A stretch of DNA of 6,603 nucleotides from the NCBI GenBank assembly GCA_023388675.1, contig JAEWFU010000520.1, positions 1 to 6,603 on the forward strand, read 5' to 3'. Position numbers and translations under genes: made by a program. Shown here in pieces: positions 1 to 5,126 of this stretch; position 1 is the first letter of the stretch, and every line of letters begins with the position of its first letter. Below the pieces are notes generated by a model that saw nothing but the letters and a program-made list of their open reading frames with translations, was not told where the DNA came from and made no database searches. The stretch is from Pseudomonadota bacterium (lineage in GTDB: Bacteria; Pseudomonadota; Alphaproteobacteria; Rhizobiales; Rhizobiaceae).

Positions 1-1595
1 GCGGCCTCCACATCGGCCAGGTCACCGGGATGTCGATCCGCAACGCCAATGGCTGGTTCGAGGACCTGCCGGCAGCCATGAACGACAAGCAGAACGAGAT
101 CGCGGTGCGCATCCTCAAGGAAATCCGCGAGCGGCTGCGTTTCCTCAACGATGTCGGCCTCGACTATCTGACCCTGTCGCGCAAGTCGGGCACGCTGTCG
201 GGCGGCGAGAGCCAGCGCATCCGGCTTGCAAGCCAGATCGGCTCCGGCCTCACGGGCGTGCTTTATGTGCTGGACGAGCCCTCCATCGGCCTGCATCAGC
301 GCGACAATGCCCGCCTGCTCGAAACGCTGAAGCACCTGCGCGACATTGGCAACACGGTCATCGTCGTCGAGCATGACGAGGACGCGGTGCTTACGGCCGA
401 CTACGTGGTCGACATCGGGCCCGCCGCCGGCATCCATGGCGGCAAGGTGGTGGCGCGCGGCACGCCGGCCGAGATCATGGCCAATCCCAATTCGCTCACC
501 GGCCAGTATCTGTCGGGCGAGATGGGAATCGCCGTGCCGGCCGAGCGCCGCCCCGGCAAGAAGGGCAAGCGCATCAAGGTGGTCGGCGCGCGCGGCAATA
601 ATTTGAAGGACGTCACCGCCGAAATCCCGCTGGGCACATTCTCCTGCGTCACCGGCGTGTCGGGCGGCGGCAAGTCGACCTTCCTGATCGAGACGCTCTA
701 CAAGGCCGCCTCGCGCCGCATCATGGGCTCGCGCGAGCACCCGGCCGAGCACGACCGCATCGAGGGGCTGGAGTTCCTCGACAAGGTGATCGACATCGAC
801 CAGTCGCCCATTGGCCGCACCCCGCGCTCGAACCCGGCCACCTATACCGGCGCCTTCACGCCGATCCGTGACTGGTTCGCGGGCCTGCCCGAAGCCAAGG
901 CGCGCGGCTACCAGCCGGGCCGCTTCTCCTTCAACGTCAAGGGCGGGCGCTGCGAGGCCTGCCAGGGCGATGGTGTCATCAAGATCGAGATGCACTTCCT
1001 GCCCGACGTCTACGTCACCTGCGACGTCTGCCACGGCAAGCGCTACAACCGCGAGACGCTTGAGGTCCTGTTCAAGGGCAAGTCGATCGCCGACGTGCTC
1101 GACATGACTGTCGAGGAAGGCGTCGAGTTCTTCGCCGCCGTTCCCGGCGTGCGCGACAAGCTGGAGACGCTCAAGAAGGTCGGCCTCGGCTACATCCATG
1201 TCGGCCAGCAGGCCACCACGCTGTCGGGCGGCGAGGCCCAGCGCATCAAGCTCGCCAAGGAGCTCTCGCGGAAAGCCACCGGCAAGACGCTCTACATCCT
1301 CGACGAGCCGACCACCGGCCTCCACTTCCACGACGTCGCCAAGCTGCTCGAGGTCCTGCACGAGCTGGTCGAGCAGGGCAACACCGTGGTCGTCATCGAG
1401 CACAACCTCGAAGTCATCAAGACCGCCGACTGGATCCTCGACCTCGGCCCCGACGGCGGCGACGGAGGCGGAGAACTGGTCGCCAGTGGCACCCCGGAAG
1501 CCATCGTCGCCGAGGAGCGCAGCTACACCGGGCAATTCCTCAAGGAACTGCTGGAGCGGCGGCCAGGCCTGAGGAAGCGCGAGGCGGCGGAGTAG
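1..1595 (+). CDS. uvrA: UvrA, excinuclease ABC subunit A (C-terminal part, 5' end outside window)
   Basis: UvrA is the DNA-damage-sensing ATPase of nucleotide excision repair; as a dimer it loads UvrB at lesions in the cytoplasm. The reading frame is open from base 3, giving 530 residues; family members are about 940-1000 residues, so roughly the first 45% lies upstream. Seen in order: the first ABC signature LSGGESQRI (from 195) with Walker [10 protein letters not shown] (270-296) and VVEHDED; the second Walker [10 protein letters not shown] (654-680; many bacteria have SGSGKST); the zinc finger CxxC-x19-CxxC (951-1031); the second signature [15 protein letters not shown] (from 1221); Walker [10 protein letters not shown] (1299-1325) and VIEHN. 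All C-terminal motifs are intact and the TAG stop is at 1593-1595. Codon use is strongly GC-rich, unlike the following gene. No convincing terminator follows. The identity is certain within the family. Confidence 0.97.
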   Translation, partial: GLHIGQVTGMSIRNANGWFEDLPAAMNDKQNEIAVRILKEIRERLRFLNDVGLDYLTLSRKSGTLSGGESQRIRLASQIGSGLTGVLYVLDEPSIGLHQRDNARLLETLKHLRDIGNTVIVVEHDEDAVLTADYVVDIGPAAGIHGGKVVARGTPAEIMANPNSLTGQYLSGEMGIAVPAERRPGKKGKRIKVVGARGNNLKDVTAEIPLGTFSCVTGVSGGGKSTFLIETLYKAASRRIMGSREHPAEHDRIEGLEFLDKVIDIDQSPIGRTPRSNPATYTGAFTPIRDWFAGLPEAKARGYQPGRFSFNVKGGRCEACQGDGVIKIEMHFLPDVYVTCDVCHGKRYNRETLEVLFKGKSIADVLDMTVEEGVEFFAAVPGVRDKLETLKKVGLGYIHVGQQATTLSGGEAQRIKLAKELSRKATGKTLYILDEPTTGLHFHDVAKLLEVLHELVEQGNTVVVIEHNLEVIKTADWILDLGPDGGDGGGELVASGTPEAIVAEERSYTGQFLKELLERRPGLRKREAAE

Positions 1596-1651
1596 AGGCT
1601 GGCCGGGGTGCAGAACCCTTGTGTTGCCCAGCCGCTCAGTTCTTGTGCACG

Positions 1652-1781
1652 CCTATTGGCAGCCGCGTATCATGTGGGCCATTCAGTCCTGCTCGAATCT
1701 AGAATTTTTTTGGAAGAAGAAGGTGTCAAGACTATTTAAAAACAAACAATGGCATAAGGTGACGTACCGGACGCCAATAGG
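1652..1781. repeat. Imperfect long-range inverted repeat upstream of the 71-codon ORF
   Basis: CCTATTGGC at 1652-1660 is repeated perfectly in inverted orientation as GCCAATAGG at 1773-1781. Pairing continues inward with interruptions (CCG, GTA and TCA blocks in 1663-1673 against 1757-1770). The right arm ends inside the ribosome-binding site of the ORF that begins at 1793. The enclosed DNA is AT-rich. It could be a small terminal-inverted-repeat element remnant, a structured RNA, or a leader that sequesters the ribosome-binding site when transcription reads through from uvrA. No target-site duplication is visible, and no known element is recognised. Confidence 0.5.
1710..1738 (+). promoter_or_regulatory. 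Possible sigma70-type promoter for the 71-codon ORF and dGTPase
   Basis: TTGGAA (1710-1715) and TATTTA (1733-1738) are separated by exactly 17 bases in the most AT-rich stretch of the uvrA-dGTPase gap. The matches are 4/6 and 3/6 to the consensus, so this is modest. Transcription would begin near 1745, leaving a leader of about 48 bases before the ATG at 1793. Position and spacing support it more than the hexamers do. Confidence 0.4.
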
Positions 1782-1792
1782 GGAGAGCAGCC

Positions 1793-2008
1793 ATGGCTAA
1801 GCAAGCGACATCTGTGGATTCTGCTGGTTTGCATGGAGCGCGTGCGTACGCATCGGAGCGTTTGTCGTCGGTTACTAGCGTTCGAATTGGTGCGTCTAAA
1901 GGGGAAATGACGATATCGGTGTCCGCAAAGGACGGACGATTCATATCGTCTGGCGAGGGGCGAGGTGGGGGGAATGCCGGCAAGGACAAGGCTTTACACA
2001 AAGAGTGA
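1793..2008 (+). CDS. Unrecognised 71-residue protein, overlapping the start of the dGTPase gene
   Basis: I do not recognise this protein. The ATG at 1793 is preceded by GGGGAG (1780-1785) with a 7-base spacer, a strong ribosome-binding site, and the ORF lies just downstream of a possible promoter. The product has no signal peptide, membrane segment or cysteine. Residues about 25-52 alternate polar and hydrophobic (SVTSVRIGASKGEMTISVSA) as in a beta-hairpin; the tail from about residue 54 is Gly- and Lys-rich. That tail is encoded partly in the 35-base overlap (1974-2008) with the dGTPase gene in a different frame, which suggests translational coupling. Base composition matches the dGTPase rather than uvrA, so the two probably arrived together. 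It could be a regulator or partner of the hydrolase, a coupling leader peptide, or a chance ORF; the ribosome-binding site argues against chance. Confidence 0.55.
   Translation: MAKQATSVDSAGLHGARAYASERLSSVTSVRIGASKGEMTISVSAKDGRFISSGEGRGGGNAGKDKALHKE
1962..1967 (+). promoter_or_regulatory. Ribosome-binding site that fixes the dGTPase start at 1974
   Basis: GAGGTG is a six-base match to the 16S rRNA anti-Shine-Dalgarno and lies 6 bases before the ATG at 1974. An upstream in-frame GTG at 1965 lies inside this motif and so is unlikely to be the start. The site is within the coding region of the 71-codon ORF, so ribosomes translating that ORF pass over it. Confidence 0.7.
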
Positions 2009-3467
2009 CAGGGAGCGCGAAACAGCCATACGGTCGAGCACTACGCTCGGCGTGGAAAAGTATAGAGATCAGGCACGACGTGACTATGCCCGCCTGATCC
2101 ATTGCCCGTCATTTCGCCGACTCCAAGGGAAAACGCAGTTATTCCCTTCTCATGAGAGTGATTTTTTTCGCAATCGTCTGACCCACTCCTTGGAAGTTGC
2201 GCAGATCGCTAAGTCGATCGCGATACGCATCAACAGCACTGACGCATTCTTCAAGAAGAATCCCGTGAATCTCGACATGGTCGAATTTGCCGGGTTGGCC
2301 CACGACCTCGGCCATCCTCCTTTTGGACACAATGGAGAAGCTACCCTCGACAAGCTAATGCTGCGCTATGGCGGGTTCGAAGGAAATGCGCAGACGCTCA
2401 GACTCCTCGCTCGCATCGAGAAGAAGGTGACCACGGAGTTTCCAAGCGTATCCCAAGTGGCGCGCGCTGTGGACCCCGTGACCGCTTCGGACCTTCGGCT
2501 TGGGCTAAATCTGACCTATCGGACGCTTGCCTCAATCTTGAAGTATGATCGCATGATCCCAGAAAGCAAGACGGGGCGTGAGGTGCAGGGATCGGAAAAG
2601 AAGCCTGTCAAAGGATACTACGCCACTGAAGCTAAGCTGGTCGAGCGAATCAAGATCCATGTGGCGCCAGGCTATCCCGACCAGTTCAAGACGATCGAAT
2701 GTCACATAATGGATGTCGCAGATGACATCGCATACTCGACCTACGATATCGAAGATGCCTTCAAAGCGAACTTTCTGTCGCCACTTGCGATGATCTCCAA
2801 GGACGATGAATTCAAAGAGCGCATTGCGGCGAAAGTCCGAGAGAATTTGGAAACCAAGCTGGAGGGTTTGTCTGCAGCCGAGCAGACCTTCTCTGTCTCG
2901 GACGTCAACGACATCCTAGGTGAGCTCTTTAAACCACTGCTTGAACTCGATGCCAAGACAATGACTGCGCTGTCAAAACCAGTCACAGCAACAGAGCTAT
3001 CATTTCTGATCGCGGCTCATACGTCAGCAGGATCACATGCACTTGTTGAAAAGGGCTACTTGCGCACCTCATTTACCTCGGATTTGGTTGGTCGCTTTAT
3101 TCGGGGAGTGCAAGTGACGCCTAATCTAAGCTTTCCAGCGATGTCGAAAGTGCACCTTGACGTCGACACCTTCAAGCGCGTTGAGACATTGAAGCACTTT
3201 GCCTTCGAATTGCTTATTAGCTCTCCGATGTTGAAGATCGCAGAAAAACGGGGAGATCAGATAATCCGAACACTATTCAAATGCTTCGTAGCCGATCGCA
3301 GTCTGCTTCCTTCTGATTGGCGAGAGCTGTATGAATCGATTGATAATGAGGCGTGGCAGGCGCGGGTCGTCTGCGACTACATTGCCGGCATGAGCGATCG
3401 GTATTGCGTGGAGATGTATGCGCGGATAACGAGTGAGAATCCGATCACAATCTGGAAGCCCCATTAA
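1974..3467 (+). CDS. dgt: HD-domain dNTP triphosphohydrolase, dGTPase (Dgt) family
   Basis: The family cleaves dGTP (some members other dNTPs) to the nucleoside and tripolyphosphate in the cytoplasm. The 497 residues match the length of the E. coli-type enzyme (about 505) rather than the shorter 380-400-residue class. Visible motifs: FRRLQGKTQLF (residues 47-57); the first metal-ligand His in RLTHSLEVAQ (His71); the HD pair in LAHDLGHPPFGHNGE (His110-Asp111); the last metal-ligand Asp in DVADDIAY (247-254); GLNLTYRTLASILKYDR (177-193); and the C-terminal DYIAGMSDRY (468-477). No catalytic residue is missing. The start is set by GAGGTG 6 bases upstream. The gene is poorer in GC than uvrA and uses AT-rich codons such as ATA, TTA and CTA, which suggests transfer. 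It follows the 71-codon ORF with a 35-base overlap, and its 3' end converges on the vapC remnant. dGTPases serve in dNTP-pool control, and some act in anti-phage defence; the accessory context favours the latter, but that is inference. Confidence 0.93.
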   Translation: MPARTRLYTKSDRERETAIRSSTTLGVEKYRDQARRDYARLIHCPSFRRLQGKTQLFPSHESDFFRNRLTHSLEVAQIAKSIAIRINSTDAFFKKNPVNLDMVEFAGLAHDLGHPPFGHNGEATLDKLMLRYGGFEGNAQTLRLLARIEKKVTTEFPSVSQVARAVDPVTASDLRLGLNLTYRTLASILKYDRMIPESKTGREVQGSEKKPVKGYYATEAKLVERIKIHVAPGYPDQFKTIECHIMDVADDIAYSTYDIEDAFKANFLSPLAMISKDDEFKERIAAKVRENLETKLEGLSAAEQTFSVSDVNDILGELFKPLLELDAKTMTALSKPVTATELSFLIAAHTSAGSHALVEKGYLRTSFTSDLVGRFIRGVQVTPNLSFPAMSKVHLDVDTFKRVETLKHFAFELLISSPMLKIAEKRGDQIIRTLFKCFVADRSLLPSDWRELYESIDNEAWQARVVCDYIAGMSDRYCVEMYARITSENPITIWKPH

Positions 3468-3533
3468 GGGAACACCACTTCGGCCAGCTCCCCGCTGTTG
3501 TCTCAGGACATCTCGTAGGCAGATACCCCTCCC

Positions 3534-3920
3534 TCACCCCCACACCACCTCCGCTCCCAGCGCCTCGAACTGCCGGTCCTTCGACACTACCCGCAATCCC
3601 TCGGCTGCCGCCTGCGCCGCGATAATCCGGTCGAACGGATCGCGGTGGACGGTCGCAAGCAGACCGGCGCGGATGGCGTGGCGTGCCGAGACGTCCAGCG
3701 TCCTGAAATGTACCTGCTCGATCAGGGCCTCGAAGTCGGCGACAAGCGGGCCGGCATCCGGCCAAAGCCCGAGGCGGTATTTCAGCGCCATCTCGTAAGC
3801 CGAAATGGCGCTGACGAAGATTTCCGCCTGATAGTCCTCGATGAGTTCGCGCACACGACGCGGCAATCCTTCGCCGAGGTAGAACTACGCGAAAGTATGG
3901 GTATCGAGAAGAAGGCTCAC
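3534..3920 (-). pseudogene. vapC: VapC-type PIN-domain toxin, interrupted by an amber codon
   Basis: VapC toxins are PIN-domain ribonucleases that cut tRNA or rRNA. Reading from GTG 3920-3918 gives a start MSLLLDTHTFA, then TAG (3887-3885) at codon 12, then FYLGEGLPRRVRELI and an otherwise intact 128-codon gene ending in TGA (3536-3534). Homologues usually have Trp at this point (DTHTFLW), so a single TGG-to-TAG change explains the stop. The four acidic active-site positions remain: Asp6 (LLLDTH), Glu43 (SAYEMALK), Asp97 (DPFDRIIAAQ) and Asp115 (SKDRQF). The GTG overlaps the antitoxin stop in a GTGA junction, typical of coupled toxin-antitoxin pairs. Restart at TTG 3866 would give 110 residues lacking Asp6 and the first beta strand, so it should be inactive. 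A sequencing error or amber suppression are the alternatives. Confidence 0.88.
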
Positions 3921-4210
3921 CTGTCAGATTTGTCCGGGTCGAGCGAATGCGTGCCTTCCCATGCCTGCAATTCGTCCTCGGGCAGCGGCGCAGACCAGTC
4001 GCTTTCCTGCATCGTCGAGCGTAGGCGGGCGAAGCGGCCGGGGGCCAGCTTGCGCGCTTCACGAATGCTGGCTGCGCCTGCCCCCTCCACCGGCACCAGC
4101 CTCACAGCCGGTTTGTTGCGGCGCGCGATGACGATCTCCTCGCCGGCCTCGGCGCGCGCGACAAGGTCGGAAAGCTGCGTCTTGGCGTCATGCATGTTGA
4201 TCGTTGTCAT
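3917..4210 (-). CDS. vapB: Phd/YefM-family antitoxin (VapB partner of the PIN toxin)
   Basis: This 97-residue protein has the classic Phd/YefM N-terminus: MHDAKTQLSDLVARAEAGEE (residues 6-25), followed by IVIARRNKPAVRLVPV, the dimeric DNA-binding fold of prevent-host-death antitoxins. The C-terminal half is charged (SDWSAPLPEDE, ending DPDKSDR), as expected for the segment that wraps the toxin. It would neutralise the PIN toxin and, with it, repress its own promoter. Its TGA stop (3919-3917) overlaps the toxin GTG by three bases. The ATG at 4210 is the first usable start after an in-frame TAG at 4234-4232. It lies directly at the predicted transcription start, so no ribosome-binding site is expected. 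With the toxin gene broken, this antitoxin appears to be an orphan that may still bind DNA. Confidence 0.9.
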   Translation of the reverse strand: MTTINMHDAKTQLSDLVARAEAGEEIVIARRNKPAVRLVPVEGAGAASIREARKLAPGRFARLRSTMQESDWSAPLPEDELQAWEGTHSLDPDKSDR

Positions 4211-4216
4211 GTGGCC

Positions 4217-4245
4217 AATATAGCTAGAAAGCTAGCTAGATTCAA
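4217..4245 (-). promoter_or_regulatory. Promoter of vapBC, predicting a leaderless antitoxin mRNA
   Basis: On the minus strand TTGAAT (4245-4240) and TATATT (4222-4217) are separated by exactly 17 bases; the hexamers match the sigma70 consensus at 4/6 and 5/6. Counting -7 at base 4217 places +1 at 4210, the A of the vapB ATG, so the transcript would have no 5' leader. This agrees with the absence of a Shine-Dalgarno sequence before vapB. Start-site mapping would settle it. Confidence 0.72.
4221..4238. promoter_or_regulatory. Palindromic operator in the vapBC promoter spacer
   Basis: TAGCTAG (4221-4227), a 4-base spacer AAAG, and CTAGCTA (4232-4238) form a perfect 7-bp inverted repeat. It lies between the -35 and -10 hexamers and overlaps the first two bases of the -10. 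This is where toxin-antitoxin complexes usually bind to repress their own transcription, so it is the likely VapB/VapBC site. The palindrome is seen; binding is inferred. Confidence 0.68.
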
Positions 4246-4393
4246 CGGCGCCGTTCCTTCACTCGTCGTGGGGAAACCCTGCCGTCTGCGTTGCCCGTCA
4301 CCCTTCCCCCTTCCGGGGCGAGTCGTGTCCCGCCCGTCCTTCGGACACCCGCACGCGGGAGAGGAAGACGCCTCACCGACGGCCCTTTCCAAA
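4246..4393. other. Noncoding spacer with several small hairpins
   Basis: No supportable gene lies here. Short inverted repeats follow one another: CCCC-TTCC-GGGG (4307-4318), GTCC-TTC-GGAC (4336-4346) and CCCGC-AC-GCGGG (4348-4359), the last followed by a purine-rich GAGAGGAAGA. The arrangement recalls worn intergenic repeats of rhizobial genomes, but I cannot name one. None has the T-run of an intrinsic terminator. Confidence 0.35.
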
Positions 4394-4494
4394 GCATGTT
4401 CCCCGAAAGTGGGAACCGGTTTCGGCAGGCATGTGCGAAAACAAGCGCCCAAAGCGCGCCGGGCGAATCTCAAAGATCGCGACGCGCTTTGGGC
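4394..4494. repeat. Rhizobial intergenic mosaic (RIME-like) two-hairpin repeat
   Basis: The first module contains GCATG (4394-4398), CCGAAA (4403-4408), GTGGGAACCGG, TTTCGG (4420-4425) and CATG (4430-4433), matching the common rhizobial motif in which CCCGAAAAGTGGGAACCGG is enclosed by GCATG/CATGC. The second module is a perfect 12-bp stem, GCCCAAAGCGCG (4447-4458) with CGCGCTTTGGGC (4483-4494). Its loop can fold again (GCGA-A-TCT with AGA-TCGC). In known copies the second module is also a GCGC-rich stem around a GCGAATC-like loop. The element overlaps the 3' end of the propeller gene and may act as an mRNA 3' stabiliser or attenuator. Family assignment is from memory of the consensus. Confidence 0.75.
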
Positions 4495-5117
4495 CGACGG
4501 ACGGTCCTCACTATTCCGCTGTCGCCGCCGCCGCAGAAAAACCGGTCGCCGCCGTCGGATTCCAGGCCTGAAACGCCGGTTCCGGCCGGCATGTCGAGAC
4601 ACTCGAGCACCTCGCCCGTCTCGGGATCGATGCGGCGGATATCGCTCGCGCTGTCGTCCCAGGTGCCGTGCCAGAGCTCGCCGTCGACCCATGTGACGCC
4701 GGTGACGAACCGGTCGGATTCGATCGTGCGCAGCACCGCCCCCGTTGCGGGGTCCACCTGATGGATTTTCCGCCCGCGATGCTGGCCGACCCAGAGCGAT
4801 CCTTCCGCCCACGCCAATCCTGAATCCTGGCCGTTTCCCGGCGCCGGTATCGTGGCGACGACCTCGCCGCTGTCGGGATCGATCTTGCGGATCACCGCAT
4901 CCGCGATCTGGAACAGGTGCCTGCCGTCGAATGCCGTCCCCGCATCGGCGGCGATGTCGAGCGACCCCGACACCTCTCCGGTTTCGGGATCGAGGGCATT
5001 CAGCCTGTCGCCCGATGCGAACCAGACCTGCCTTCCGTCGTAGGTCACCCCCGCCACCTCGGCCACATCGGGAAAGGGGCCGTATTCCCGGAGGATTTCC
5101 GCAGTCGCGTGTTTCAT
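4470..5117 (-). CDS. Small beta-propeller-repeat protein (Vgb/glutamine-cyclotransferase-like fold)
   Basis: The 215 residues carry four similar segments of the form I-x-x-[IVL]-DP-x-[TS]-G-x-V: residues 39-49, 76-86, 118-128 and 160-170, each preceded or followed by a short strand such as QVWFASGD, SLWVGQH or ELWHGTW. This is the pattern of beta-propeller blades in virginiamycin-B-lyase-like and glutaminyl-cyclotransferase-like proteins. No signal peptide or catalytic motif is evident, so it is probably cytoplasmic with unknown substrate. The ATG at 5117 is preceded by AGGATAGG, which overlaps the regulator's TAG stop; the two genes are 9 bases apart and surely co-transcribed. The last residues (about PKARRDL) and the TGA stop are encoded by the mosaic repeat, so the original C-terminus was probably different. 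Four blades is few for a closed propeller; it may oligomerise. Confidence 0.8.
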   Translation of the reverse strand: MKHATAEILREYGPFPDVAEVAGVTYDGRQVWFASGDRLNALDPETGEVSGSLDIAADAGTAFDGRHLFQIADAVIRKIDPDSGEVVATIPAPGNGQDSGLAWAEGSLWVGQHRGRKIHQVDPATGAVLRTIESDRFVTGVTWVDGELWHGTWDDSASDIRRIDPETGEVLECLDMPAGTGVSGLESDGGDRFFCGGGDSGIVRTVRRPKARRDL

Positions 5118-5126
5118 GTGCCTATC

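Noticed and set aside
654..680. Variant UvrA Walker A (GVSGGGKST)
   Set aside because: To my knowledge this Gly substitution is common in alphaproteobacterial UvrA and keeps the GKST core, so it is not unusual.
1597..1633. GGCTGG...CCAGCC pairing just after uvrA as a possible terminator
   Set aside because: The stem is only 6 bp around a 25-base loop and is not followed by a T-run.
1749..1757. Mini-ORF ATG GCA TAA in the leader of the 71-codon ORF
   Set aside because: Two codons with no ribosome-binding site; expected by chance.
1732..2001. An 89-codon minus-strand frame opposite the 71-codon ORF
   Set aside because: There is no ribosome-binding site or domain, and it spans the candidate promoter and the dGTPase start; the plus-strand ORF has better signals.
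1640..3530. Direct repeats or attachment sites flanking the low-GC block
   Set aside because: Comparison by eye of about 80 bases on each side shows only 5-base matches, and no tRNA gene or integrase is present.
3445..4062. A 205-codon open frame on the minus strand spanning the vapC region
   Set aside because: It overlaps vapC and vapB in another frame, is rich in Arg/Ala/Pro as high-GC shadow frames are, and has no recognisable domain; the PIN and Phd frames are clearly the real ones.
4207..4812. Open frames on both strands over the vapB upstream region and the mosaic repeat
   Set aside because: They run through promoter, hairpins and repeat sequence and give low-complexity Arg/Pro/Ser-rich translations with no ribosome-binding site seen.
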